Source: Neobacillus cucumis
GTDB taxonomy: Bacteria > Bacillota > Bacilli > Bacillales_B > DSM-18226
Length of the DNA: 64,000 nt
Reading direction: 5' to 3'
NCBI RefSeq assembly: GCF_023715505.1
Contig: NZ_JAMBOH010000009.1
Coordinates: 124,001 to 188,000, forward strand
Shown here: positions 51,716 to 60,976 of the stretch, piece by piece
Layout of the letters: each line of letters starts with the position of its first letter
How positions within the stretch are numbered: position 1 is the first letter of the stretch
Translations under genes and position numbers: made by a program
The notes under the pieces: model-generated
Databases searched by the model: none
Told to the model about the DNA's origin: nothing
What the model saw: only the letters and a program-made list of their open reading frames with translations

Positions 51716-54025
51716 ATGAGTCAGAAAAAACAAAAATCAGTTCGAGAACATAAAGATTATCAATCGGAAGTTGAGCGTTTAGAGTTTACAAAGGAATATA
51801 TTAAAAGTGTTTTGGAAATGTCAAAAGGCAATAAAGAACAGATTGTTGAGAACTTGAAAGAGGCTTTTGCTGAACTTGATACATCAGATAGTAGTTTAAG
51901 CTACATGACCCTCCTTACCAATGCACAATATTTAGAATTGGCCGAAAGCGAATTGGAAAGGTTAGCAAGCGTAATTGGCAAACCGTACTTTTCAAGAATT
52001 AACTTTACCAGCTCGGGTGACAGCAAAGAAGAGATTCTGTATATCGGGAAAGCCTCATTGTTTGACCGTGTTAATCAGACCCCCATTATTGTCGATTGGC
52101 GTTCACCAATTGCGAATGTTTACTATGATGGCCGTCTGGGAGATGTATCCTATGACGCCTATGGGGAAATGCAAAGTGGTTATTTATCGTTAAAGAGACA
52201 ATATGAAATCGTGAATGGAATATTAAAAGAGATTAGAGATATCGATTTAACTACACACGATGAACTACTCCAGAAATCTTTAACAGGAAAAGCAGACAAT
52301 CGCTTAACTGAAATTGTCGCTACCATTCAAAATGAGCAAAACGAAGTGATCAGAGCCTCTCTTAAACACCCCATTATCGTACAAGGAGCTGCTGGAAGTG
52401 GTAAAACAACCATTGCTCTCCATCGAATTTCTTATTTTCTATACTCTTCTGGATATCGATTTCCTCCAGAAAAATTAATGATTCTTGCACCAAATAAATT
52501 ATTTATCGATTATATTTCTGCCGTTCTCCCTGATTTAGGGGTAAATAAGATAAACCAGACTACTTATATTGAATTTATGAGAACTTGCTTAGGGAAGAAA
52601 ATAAAATTGTTATCCCCTAATTCCAAATTAATGATGTTGATTAACAGTAACGAAAAATCAAAAAGGGTCCAATGGGTTTCTAGTTATAAAGGATCTTTGG
52701 AATTTAAAGGGATCATCGATCGCTATTTGAAAGAAATTGAATTAGATTTGGCACCTACCGAGGATTTTATTATTGAAAAATCCCGTTTAATGAGAGGGGA
52801 TAAACTAAAAAGGTTATTCTTAAAAGAATTTAAATACTTACCGATCTATAAAAGACTGGATAAAATAAAAAATTTATTAGCAAATGATTTAAGAATAAAA
52901 AAGTCCATCATCCTGACTAAAATTAACAGTAAATATGACGATGCTTTAGAAAAGGCTCTATACAGCACAAGGCTGGATGCAGAAAAAAGAAGGGAAAAAG
53001 TAGTCAGCATCATGGATTCAAAAGAATTAAGAATAAAGGCAGTAGAGCAAGAGTCAAAAGTGGCTGTAAAAAATTATATGGATTCCTTTGTTGAAAAAGA
53101 TATTTTTAGCTTATATAAGGGACTAATGACTTCGCCTGAACGATTACAAAAATATTCAACGTCGCTTTCAGAGATTGAATGCAAGAAATTAACTAACTAT
53201 TGTCAACAGGTTTTTGCTAAAAATGCGTTAGAACTTGAGGATTTAGCACCATTATTTTATATGAAAGCAAAACTGGAAGGTATCGAAGAACAGTATAAAA
53301 TGAAGAGTATATTTATTGATGAAGCCCAGGACTATAGCTATTTCCAATTTGCAGCACTAAAAGAAGGTTTTGAAACAGATTTGTTTACAATCGTCGGAGA
53401 TTTGGCTCAAGGGATTCATTCTTACCGGGGGTTAAATAGCTGGGAACCATTAGTTAAGGAAATTTTCCCAAATGCTAATTATCAAGCATTACAAAAGAGT
53501 TATCGAACGACGGTCGAGATTATGCATTTAGCAAATGACATTCTTTCGATTATGGATAAAGACTTACCAAAGGTTGAACCAGTCATTCGACATGGAGACA
53601 AACCACGTTATACGAATATTGATCCAGCCAATCTGCATCAAGTAAAAGAAATACTTGAACATGATATCCATTTATTAAAAGAGGAAGAACTTAACTCCAT
53701 TGCGATTATTGGAAGAACCGACAAAGAGTGCTTACGAATTCATAAAATGCTGGAAAATAGTAATCTGCCAATTCAGCTATTAGAAGAAAAAGAGGATATG
53801 AAAAAGGGATGCATAGTGATCTTACCCTCTTACCTTTCAAAAGGGTTAGAATTTGATGCTGTACTGATTCTAAACTTGGATGAATCGTACAGTGATGAAG
53901 AATTAGACATCAAATTGTTGTATGTAGCCATGACTAGACCAATGCATCGATTGTTTTTATATGCGAGTGCGCCATCGGATTTATTATTAAATAGGGTTAA
54001 TTCCGATAATTTTGAAAATGAATAA
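51716..54025 (+). CDS. helD: HelD-type RNA polymerase recycling ATPase
   Basis: 769 residues, UvrD/Rep-like superfamily 1 helicase of the HelD group. N-terminal coiled coil (EYIKSVLEMSKGNKEQIVENL), the SF1 N-terminal specific region (LYIGKASLFDRVNQTPIIVDW), Walker A IVQGAAGSGKTTIALHR, Walker B-type SIFIDEAQDYSYFQF, motif III FTIVGDLAQGIHSYRG, YRTTVEIMHLANDIL and motif VI LLYVAMTRPMHRLFL. HelD removes stalled RNA polymerase from DNA and can give rifamycin tolerance in some taxa. ATG 51716; the ribosome site is GAGAGGTG upstream. A leader hairpin precedes it. Confidence 0.92.
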   Translation: MSQKKQKSVREHKDYQSEVERLEFTKEYIKSVLEMSKGNKEQIVENLKEAFAELDTSDSSLSYMTLLTNAQYLELAESELERLASVIGKPYFSRINFTSSGDSKEEILYIGKASLFDRVNQTPIIVDWRSPIANVYYDGRLGDVSYDAYGEMQSGYLSLKRQYEIVNGILKEIRDIDLTTHDELLQKSLTGKADNRLTEIVATIQNEQNEVIRASLKHPIIVQGAAGSGKTTIALHRISYFLYSSGYRFPPEKLMILAPNKLFIDYISAVLPDLGVNKINQTTYIEFMRTCLGKKIKLLSPNSKLMMLINSNEKSKRVQWVSSYKGSLEFKGIIDRYLKEIELDLAPTEDFIIEKSRLMRGDKLKRLFLKEFKYLPIYKRLDKIKNLLANDLRIKKSIILTKINSKYDDALEKALYSTRLDAEKRREKVVSIMDSKELRIKAVEQESKVAVKNYMDSFVEKDIFSLYKGLMTSPERLQKYSTSLSEIECKKLTNYCQQVFAKNALELEDLAPLFYMKAKLEGIEEQYKMKSIFIDEAQDYSYFQFAALKEGFETDLFTIVGDLAQGIHSYRGLNSWEPLVKEIFPNANYQALQKSYRTTVEIMHLANDILSIMDKDLPKVEPVIRHGDKPRYTNIDPANLHQVKEILEHDIHLLKEEELNSIAIIGRTDKECLRIHKMLENSNLPIQLLEEKEDMKKGCIVILPSYLSKGLEFDAVLILNLDESYSDEELDIKLLYVAMTRPMHRLFLYASAPSDLLLNRVNSDNFENE

Positions 54026-54028
54026 ATA

Positions 54029-54071
54029 AAGTGCCAGGAACCATTCAAAAATAATGGGGTGCCTGGCACTT
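54029..54071. repeat. GTGCCAGG-type palindromic repeat
   Basis: AAGTGCCAGG pairs with CCTGGCACTT, with an inner CCATT/AATGG helix. It lies immediately after helD and is a different family from the GGGACGGTTC palindromes. Confidence 0.7.
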
Positions 54072-54208
54072 ATTTTACCAAGAATAGAAAAATGGTAAAG
54101 TAGGAGTGTATATATCGGTTAATCAAAAAGGTGTGTGAATTTCACATGTTTTTTTATAAAATAATACACTCTTAAGTAGATTAGAAGTAAATATGGGGGA
54201 TAAAGAAA

Positions 54209-55079
54209 ATGGATGAACAGGACTGGATCATCTTAAAGGTGCTATACGAAAAGAAGAATATCACGAAAACAGCTGAAAGTTTATATATATCCCAACCATC
54301 ATTAACGAAAAAAATTCAACAAATAGAGAAGGAATATCAAGTAGAAATCGTCATACGGGGTACAAAAGGAGTTCATTTTACACCTCAAGGAGAATACCTA
54401 GCTCAGTGTGCAGATGAAATGCTGAATCGTCTCCAACAGATTAAAGATAGAGTACTTAATATGGGTGAAGAAGTTAGTGGAACCTTACGCTTAGGGGTTT
54501 CTAATTACATAACAAGGCACAAGCTGCCACAGCTTTTAAAGCTTTTTCGTGAACAGTTCCCAAAAGTAAATTATAAAGTTACAACGGGATGGAGCAGGGA
54601 TGTGTTTAATCTTGTTTATTATGGGGATGCTCATATTGGGATAGTCCGTGGGGACTATCAGTGGCCAGATTAAAATACTACTCTTTGAAGAAAATCTCTG
54701 TGTAACTTCATTAGGAAAAATTGAACTTTGTGATTTGCCTTCTCTGCCGCGAATTGAATATGAAACAGATGCTTTACTAAAGACGATGATTGATAATTGG
54801 TGGAGTGGGGAATTTTCTCAGCCGCCTTTTATAGGTATGGAAGTGGATAAAGCCGATACATGCAAGGAAATGGTATTGAATGGATTGGGATACGGAATAC
54901 TTCCTAGTGTTCTTGTTCAAGAGCATCAAAACCTTCATCAGATCATTCTAAAAGATAAAAAAGGGAATCCTATAGTGAGAAGAACTTGGATGTTGTATCA
55001 TGAAAAATCACTTGGAACCAAAGTAATTAAAGAGTTTGTAGAATTTGTGAAAAAATTGGATTTTAAATCTACTATTTAA
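54209..55079 (+). pseudogene. LysR-family regulator gene, frameshifted
   Basis: The first frame (154 residues) has the LysR helix-turn-helix: MDEQDWIILKVLYEKKNITK, TAESLYISQPSLTKKIQQIEK. It ends after GIVRGDYQWPD. The second half continues in another frame from the same place (KILLFEENLCVTSLGKIEL, then DTCKEMVLNGLGYGILPS and LYHEKSLGTKVIKEFVEF), giving a complete ligand-binding domain. Loss of two bases near 54672 would explain it. With the frame joined the gene would be full length (~290 residues). Confidence 0.75.
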
Positions 55080-55080
55080 G

Positions 55081-55112
55081 AAAGCGTGGGCAAATGCTCA
55101 GGCTTTTTTATT
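55081..55112 (+). terminator. Intrinsic terminator after the LysR-type gene
   Basis: AAGCGTGGGCA pairs imperfectly with TGCTCAGGCTT, followed by TTTTATT. Confidence 0.6.
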
Positions 55113-55265
55113 GTTAAAGAAATTATAAAATTTTCTAGCCCCTCGATGGCCTACAGCCACTCAGGGAATGTTGTCATTCCTTTTTTGAATGACTGTCAAT
55201 AATTTATTTGTATTTCAACTGTTTAGATATTGTTTTTAAAATGAAATGGAGGAGGAGGAAAGGAA

Positions 55266-55595
55266 ATGGAGGACAATGCAAAGAAACTTCTTACATATTT
55301 AATAGAGCAGGAAGGGAAAGATTTCGATGCACTAATAAAGGATGAGATCGAAGGGATCGTTGGATTTAGTTTTATGACCTACATTAAAAGGGCAAGAATT
55401 CATATTCAAGCCGGGAGAATAACAGTTAGCGAACCTAAAACAGGAAAATACTTTTGCTTACCGGTCTTCGGCATCAAACAGATCTACGACGAAACCTGTG
55501 GAGAGTATGATAAGGCATTAACAATAAAATATATCAATGACTATTGCATCTTCATACAAATAGTTGAGCCGTCTTGGATGGAAAAAGGCAGATAA
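55266..55595 (+). CDS. Hypothetical protein
   Basis: 109 residues, no recognised family. It starts with a helix (NAKKLLTYLIEQEGKDF) and continues with beta-rich sequence (ITVSEPKTGKYFCLPVFGI, IKYINDYCIFIQIVEP). Preceded by a strong GGAGGAGGAAAGG and about 80 bases from the broken AEC gene, so it may have been in one operon with it. Role unknown. Confidence 0.6.
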   Translation: MEDNAKKLLTYLIEQEGKDFDALIKDEIEGIVGFSFMTYIKRARIHIQAGRITVSEPKTGKYFCLPVFGIKQIYDETCGEYDKALTIKYINDYCIFIQIVEPSWMEKGR

Positions 55596-55673
55596 AGCGT
55601 AATAAGAGTTTTAATATTTCACAATCACAAGGTAACATAGCATTTTGATTCTTAAAAAAGCGAGGATTATTTT

Positions 55674-56601
55674 ATGGGCGTTTTATTTCATATTATGTTA
55701 AATGTTATTTTACCAATATTTGTTCTTATTGGTGCTGGTATATTTCTTCATAGACAATATAAATTAGACATGAACACCTTATCTAAATTAAATTCATATT
55801 TACTAATGCCTGCTGTGAGCTTTACCAATGTATATCAGAGTAAAATAAAAGGAGATACGCTCCTTGAGATTCTTAGTTTCCTTGTAATACAAGGTCTTTG
55901 TTTAATGATCGTCAGCACAGGATTATCTAAAATGGCGAAATTTGAGAGCAGTCTTTCATCTACCTTTAAAAACAGTGTTGTACTAAGCAATTCGGGGAAC
56001 TTTGCATTACCTGTCAGTCAAATGGTATTTCAGAATAATCCTCTGGGTCTATCAATCCAAGTTGGTCGTCATGGTTTTTCAAAATCTCTTAACTTATACA
56101 TATGGATTATTTAATTCTGTTTCTGTTGATAAAGCAAAATTCCAAGCGATAAAGGCATTTTTAAAAAATCCTGTCATCTACGCTTTTTTGTTTGGGGTTT
56201 TTCTCCATGCCTTTTCAATAAGAATACCAGAATACATATGGACACCTATAAAAAATACTTCAAACGCATTTGTAGCGATCGCACTTGTTACACTTGGTGC
56301 ACAAAGTGCTTTTCTAAAAATAAGTCGTTTTTCTCTGCCTTTAATTCTAAGTCTAATTGGAAGGCTAATTCTTTCACCCTGTATTGCGTACATCATCATA
56401 TTAGCATTGAAGCTGGACGGTACGATCGCACAGTCATTGTTTATTGCGAGCTCTTTTCCAACTTCAAGAAATAGTTCGTTGTTTGCACTAGAATATGGAA
56501 ATCATCCTGAATATGCTGCACAAGTCGTTTTATTGTCTACTGTATTCAGTATGATGACAGTAACCACAGTTATTTTTTCTGCTCATATGTTATTTTCTTA
56601 A
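55674..56601 (+). pseudogene. AEC (auxin efflux carrier) family transporter gene, frameshifted
   Basis: The first frame gives MLNVILPIFVLIGAGIFLHR, the AEC N-terminal membrane helix, then YLLMPAVSFTNVYQSKIKG, NSVVLSNSGNFALPVSQMVF and ends after LGLSIQVG. The frame is restored one base later (VVVMVFQNLLTYTYGLFNS), continuing through the C-terminal half (NPVIYAFLFGVFLHAFSIRI, FPTSRNSSLFALEYGN) to 56601. One extra G in GTTGGTC near 56064 explains the break. AEC carriers export small organic anions. Confidence 0.78.
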
Positions 56602-56739
56602 TTTTTTTATTAAAAAGTTATGTACATTTTAAATGTTCATTATTTTAAAAAGATTGACACTTTTGATCGAATCATGATATAAGCAATAATAATAACAAAT
56701 AATATGACGAATGAACATACCACAGGGGGAGTTGCAATT

Positions 56740-57699
56740 ATGGTACATAGCAGCAAAATATTAGACTGTACGATCCGTGATGGAGGGTTAGTCAACAATT
56801 GGGATTTCAGTGTTGAATTTGTTCAGGACCTTTATAACGGACTAAGTGAAGCCGGTGTGGAATATATGGAAATTGGCTACAAAAATTCCGCCAAGCTTCT
56901 TAACGCAACCGAGCCAAATCCATGGAGATTTCTAGATGATCATTTCCTAAAAGAAATCATTCCGGAGAAAAAGTTCACGAAGCTATCTGCTCTAGTAGAT
57001 ATTGGCCGAGTGGATCCGAATGACGTCCTGCCCCGTGAACAAAGTGTATTGGATATGATCCGGGTCGCATGCTATATTCGTGAAGTAGATAAAGGTTTAG
57101 AACTAGTACAAATGTTTCATGATTTGGGTTATGAGACTTCACTTAACATTATGGCTTTATCCAGCGTGCCAGAACATCAGCTGATCGAAGCAATGGAAAT
57201 GGTGAAAGAAAGTCCTGTAGATGTTGTTTATATCGTTGACTCATTCGGAAGCTTGGATCCTGCGGGAATTGCGCATCAAGTAAAAAAATTCCAGTCATTG
57301 CTCCCTAATAAACAACTGGGAATCCATACCCATAATAATATGCAGTTAGCATTCGCCAATACGTTGACTGCGTACCAAAATGGAGTAACCTTCCTAGATT
57401 CATCTGTTTATGGTATGGGACGTGCGGCAGGTAACTGTAACACAGAGCTCCTCGTTAGCTATATTCAAAAAACAAGCTATGAACTACGGCCGGTACTTGG
57501 CATAATCGAAAAGCACATGGTAGAGATGAGACAGAAGTGGGAGTGGGGCTATATCATTCCATACATGATCTCTGGAGTGCTTAATGAACATCCACGTGTC
57601 GCAATGGCTTATCGTAATAGCGACGAACGAGACAAATTCGTGGATTTTTATGACAAGGTAACAACACCTGAATCTACTTTAGCGACGGCTTCGAAGTAG
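56740..57699 (+). CDS. HMGL-like aldolase catalytic domain protein
   Basis: 319 residues, TIM barrel of the HMG-CoA lyase/DRE-TIM metallolyase family. Start KILDCTIRDGGLVNNWDF (metal-binding Asp), SLNIMALSSVPEHQLIEA, IVDSFGSLDPAGIAHQV, the metal His pair in GIHTHNNMQLAFANTL and DSSVYGMGRAAGNCNTELL. It resembles 4-hydroxy-2-oxovalerate aldolase and related carbon-carbon lyases; the actual substrate is unknown. The ATG at 56740 has GGGGGAG eight bases upstream; an ATG at 56704 has no ribosome site. Terminator follows. Confidence 0.85.
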   Translation: MVHSSKILDCTIRDGGLVNNWDFSVEFVQDLYNGLSEAGVEYMEIGYKNSAKLLNATEPNPWRFLDDHFLKEIIPEKKFTKLSALVDIGRVDPNDVLPREQSVLDMIRVACYIREVDKGLELVQMFHDLGYETSLNIMALSSVPEHQLIEAMEMVKESPVDVVYIVDSFGSLDPAGIAHQVKKFQSLLPNKQLGIHTHNNMQLAFANTLTAYQNGVTFLDSSVYGMGRAAGNCNTELLVSYIQKTSYELRPVLGIIEKHMVEMRQKWEWGYIIPYMISGVLNEHPRVAMAYRNSDERDKFVDFYDKVTTPESTLATASK

Positions 57700-57728
57700 A
57701 TTAAATTCATTATTCATAAGTGGTTTTT

Positions 57729-57755
57729 ACCGCCGCCTACGGGCGGTTATTTTTT
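57729..57755 (+). terminator. Intrinsic terminator after the aldolase gene
   Basis: AACCGCC-type arms (ACCGCC with GGCGGT) around a short loop, followed by ATTTTTTTT. Confidence 0.8.
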
Positions 57756-57834
57756 TTGAAATTTTCATCTTGATGAGTATGTGTTGTTACTCTAATATAA
57801 ACAAGTACAAAGATTTTAAAATAGAGGTGTATTT

Positions 57835-58260
57835 ATGAAGTTAGATGAATTTTCAATTGGACAGGTGTTCACAACTAAGTCCTTCAAATTAACAAAAGAA
57901 AATATTATGGGCTTTGCAGGGGAATTTGACCCTCAGTATATGCATTTGGATGAGGAAAAAGCAAATCAGGGAAGGTTTAATGGAATCATTGCTTCTGGTA
58001 TACATACATTAGCCATTTCATTTAAGCTTTGGGTTGAACAAGGCGTCTACGGTGATGATGTTATTGCGGGAACACGGATGAATAATATAAAGTTCATAAA
58101 GCCCGTTTATCCTGATGATGAATTACACTCCGTAGTTGAGGTTATTGAGAAGAAAGCGAGAGAAAATGAAACGGGAATCCTTACTGTTTTGATATCAACA
58201 TTCAATGATAAAGAAGAAAAAGTTTTTGAAGGTGATTTGTCCGCTTTGATAAAGCGATAA
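57835..58260 (+). CDS. MaoC-family dehydratase
   Basis: 141 residues, hot-dog fold, R-specific enoyl-CoA hydratase type (MaoC). The catalytic region is FAGEFDPQYMHLDEEKANQG (D-x-x-x-x-H) with the following FNGIIASGIHTLAISFKLW and the later strand LVSVVEV-type ELHSVVEVIEKK. It hydrates or dehydrates acyl-CoA intermediates. AGAGGTG upstream of the ATG. Monocistronic. Confidence 0.87.
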   Translation: MKLDEFSIGQVFTTKSFKLTKENIMGFAGEFDPQYMHLDEEKANQGRFNGIIASGIHTLAISFKLWVEQGVYGDDVIAGTRMNNIKFIKPVYPDDELHSVVEVIEKKARENETGILTVLISTFNDKEEKVFEGDLSALIKR

Positions 58261-58439
58261 TGGCTGTGAGTTTATGTGAAAAAGCAATTGAAGATTTTAA
58301 CGAATATTAAAATGAATTTTAAATGAATTTCAAAGAATAATAAAAAAGATAAATTTTATTAGGATTATCTCAGGCGAAACCAATCTAGTGGTTTAACTGC
58401 TAACATACTAATGATATATTATTATCCGGAGGGGAAATC

Positions 58440-58580
58440 ATGAGCAAAACAGAAGAATTAAAACAGGATTTGAAACAGGAATTACAAGTCTTAAGTAGTC
58501 GACGTGATCGGATGCAGAAGAATCTTTATGAGGTGGAAAAACGCATTAATGAGATTGTTAAAGAATTGAAAAAACAATAA
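58440..58580 (+). CDS. Small coiled-coil protein
   Basis: 46 codons with GGAGGGG ribosome site before the ATG. The product is one continuous heptad-like helix (EELKQDLKQELQVLSSRRDR, then LYEVEKRINEIVKELKKQ), lysine- and glutamate-rich. It is a likely real small gene; a terminator follows at 58646. Role unknown. Confidence 0.68.
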   Translation: MSKTEELKQDLKQELQVLSSRRDRMQKNLYEVEKRINEIVKELKKQ

Positions 58581-58645
58581 AAAGAGAGATTGTGAAAAAT
58601 TGTACGACTATAAAGTGCTTTAACGTAATAATCATAATAAAAGAG

Positions 58646-58678
58646 AAGGGACTAGGAGTATACCTCAGTCCTTTTTTT
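58646..58678 (+). terminator. Intrinsic terminator
   Basis: AAGGGACT pairs with AGTCCTT, with a T-run after it. Confidence 0.6.
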
Positions 58679-58740
58679 GTGACTAAGACAAGAATGTATG
58701 TTCTATAATGAAATAGATAATAATAAAGAGGTGCATAAGT

Positions 58741-58992
58741 ATGGAGTTTAACCTGGAAGTACATTTAAATATTGATGAAACTGGTCTATTAGCTAGAGGA
58801 AGATTTTCAGCAAGGAAAAGAGAAGAAATGTCAAACGTTGCCCACCAGTACATACAAAGCATAAAACGAGAAACTGGGTACCGTAAAACGTTAATTGAAA
58901 AGGTAATCGTTAACGGCACAGAAGACATAACAGGGGAAGTAAAAAAAATAGAAAATAGGCCGATTCCACCTATGGATGACATTTTTTGGTAA
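58741..58992 (+). CDS. Hypothetical protein
   Basis: 83 residues, no recognised family. A beta-strand rich N-terminus (FNLEVHLNIDETGLLARGRF), a basic helix (KREEMSNVAHQYIQSIKRE) and a negatively charged end. AGAGGTG ribosome site before the ATG; a strong terminator follows. Function not inferred. Confidence 0.6.
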   Translation: MEFNLEVHLNIDETGLLARGRFSARKREEMSNVAHQYIQSIKRETGYRKTLIEKVIVNGTEDITGEVKKIENRPIPPMDDIFW

Positions 58993-59008
58993 GAGTTGAC
59001 TACAAATG

Positions 59009-59042
59009 AAAACCCCTTCAGATTGGATTGAAGGGGTTTTTA
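59009..59042. terminator. Bidirectional terminator
   Basis: AAAACCCCTTCA pairs with TGAAGGGGTTTT between converging genes. Confidence 0.82.
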
Positions 59043-59049
59043 AATACTA

Positions 59050-59922
59050 TTATTTTTCTTTGATAACGAATAAAACACCTGTGAGAATTAGGATTGAGCC
59101 GATCCAAAACGTTACACCTATGTTCTCTCCTAAAATAAGCCATCCAAGTAATGTTCCAACCACGGGTTGAAAGAAGAAAAATATTCCTCCACTTGAAGCG
59201 TTAAGCATTTGTAATCCACGATTCCAAAGTAGAAATCCACCTGCAGTTGAGACAATACCCAAATACAAGATTCCTCCCCAAATGGTCGGGTGAGTCAGTT
59301 GAGAGATATTAATTTCATGTAACCGTGGCAAAACAAAAGGAGTCAACACGATTAAGGCTACCAAGATGGAATAGGTGGTTACCACTATTTGTGAATAATC
59401 ACTTGGCAAACGCTTAACAAGTACTGACATAATTGCCCATGTTAAAGCTGCCATAAGTAGTGCAATACCTCCAAGTGTACTGGACATGTTCATGTCACCA
59501 ATTCCAACAATCAGAAGCACTCCAATTGTCGCTAACAAAACGGAGATTACCTTTTTCAACGTCAACCGTTCTTTAAGGATTAACCGGGCAAAAATAACCA
59601 TAAATGCTGGTGTGGAAGAAGTTATTATCGCTCCCATTTGTGCTGTAGATAGCATTGTACCAGTTTCCTGAGCAACAATTGAAATGGCATTCCCAATGAT
59701 TCCAATGGCTATGATTATTAAAAAATAACGTTTTTCGATTCGCCATTTTTGCCTTGTTATGAACCCGATAATGAGAAGTGCGACAATAGCCACTATATAT
59801 CGTAGCCACACAAGTTCTAGTGGAGGTATGACCGCTACTACAACTTTTACAACAACGTACATACCGCCCCAAATACTTGAGGCTAAAATTAAATATAAGG
59901 AACCTAATAAGGTGTTTTTCAT
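59050..59922 (-). CDS. EamA/DMT-family transporter
   Basis: 290 residues, ten-TM drug/metabolite exporter with two EamA repeats. First repeat: LYLILASSIWGGMYVVVKVV, ...LRYIVAIVALLIIGF, ...GTMLSTAQMGAIITSSTPAF, LKERLTLKKVISVLLATIGV. Second repeat: LGGIALLMAALTWAIMSVLV, ...GGFLLWNRGLQMLNASSGG, ILGENIGVTFWIGSILILTG. Substrate unknown. Ribosome site GGAGGG before the ATG. Confidence 0.9.
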   Translation of the reverse strand: MKNTLLGSLYLILASSIWGGMYVVVKVVVAVIPPLELVWLRYIVAIVALLIIGFITRQKWRIEKRYFLIIIAIGIIGNAISIVAQETGTMLSTAQMGAIITSSTPAFMVIFARLILKERLTLKKVISVLLATIGVLLIVGIGDMNMSSTLGGIALLMAALTWAIMSVLVKRLPSDYSQIVVTTYSILVALIVLTPFVLPRLHEINISQLTHPTIWGGILYLGIVSTAGGFLLWNRGLQMLNASSGGIFFFFQPVVGTLLGWLILGENIGVTFWIGSILILTGVLFVIKEK

Positions 59923-60328
59923 TTTTTTGTACCCTCCGTCTTTTGTTTAGGTCGAAAATACCCCTAACGGAGAGATGTAGTCACCTTCACGCCATTAGGA
60001 GCAGAAGCGTGCTACAGGTATATCATTTTCAAATAATGGGGTCCAATACATTTTAATTCACCTCTAATCCATCTAAATAATTTTCTAATTTTTATTATAG
60101 CAACTTTATTCAGCCTGTGTGTTAAGAAATTATTATAAGTAGAATGTGAAGTGCACTTAAAGTAAGGGTGCGTTAGCAATAAAAAAACCATCTATCGATT
60201 TTTCACTATTAACATCAGTAAAGGAATTTCTAATTTTATTAACGGAACGAGCAGTTATCGATAATTCTTGGTTGAATCTTCGATAAATTTGTATAATATT
60301 TTTGTGAGTTATTAACTGCGAGAGGTCG
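59923..60328. other. Intergenic region upstream of the EamA gene
   Basis: About 400 bases. A CCTAATGG ... CGTTAGG hairpin-like pairing lies at about 59960-60000 on the minus strand in the leader of the EamA gene, but I could not match it to a known riboswitch. The rest is AT-rich spacer. Confidence 0.35.
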
Positions 60329-60696
60329 ATGAGAGAGATGAAAATTAAAAAAATCGTGAATAGGATTTTTGTGAACAACCTAGATGAAGCTATCCATTTT
60401 TACGAAGGACTGTTTCAGACCAAAGCAACAAGATTCAACTATTGGGATAAAAAATTGGACATTGCCGCTTTAGGAGACTTTTTACTAGTTAGTGGGACTG
60501 ATGAAGATTTAGCAAATATACGAGATTCACTATCTGTTTCTTGATAGATGATATTCACGCTTATAAGACTTGGCTGTTGGATAATGGGACCGTAATACGT
60601 CAAGATATTACGAAAGACTTTTCAGGCTACAACATGATTGTACAACAACCAGATGGTACGGTGGTTGAATATGTGGAACATAATTTTAGTTACTAA
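60329..60696 (+). pseudogene. VOC/glyoxalase-type gene, frameshifted
   Basis: First frame: KIKKIVNRIFVNNLDEAIHF, YEGLFQTKATRF, then a stop after LANIRDSLSVS. A shift of one base (a lost T in a T-run near 60541) restores FLIDDIHAYKTWLLDNGTVI, SGYNMIVQQPDGTVVEYVEH and a stop at 60696. Together they form a complete VOC protein of about 122 residues. Confidence 0.7.
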
Positions 60697-60838
60697 GTAA
60701 AGAGCAAATAATAAACTAAGTTGGGCGAATACATAAAAATGCTTCACAGAGTATGATGACCATGTGCAACAGACCTTGAGAGTGCCGCAAAAAGAATGAT
60801 TGTGAAGAAATGTATTTTAATTAACGGGTGCATAACTT

Positions 60839-60877
60839 AAAGATCCGGCTTTAGTTTCTGCCGGATCTTTTTCTTCA
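60839..60877 (+). terminator. Intrinsic terminator after the VOC-type gene
   Basis: AAAGATCCGGC pairs with GCCGGATCTTT, with TTCTTC following. Confidence 0.75.
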
Positions 60878-60976
60878 GCTAATGGCAGGTAAGTAGAAAA
60901 AATTTAAAAACAAACAAAAAGAGTTACTTCCAATAGCAAACCTTTTAAATCAACTCCTGGGAAAATGTTTTATTTC

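Noticed and set aside
59940..60060. Riboswitch in the leader of the EamA gene
   Set aside because: A weak hairpin is visible, but none of the conserved cores of guanidine, PRPP, TPP, SAM, purine or other known aptamers could be matched.
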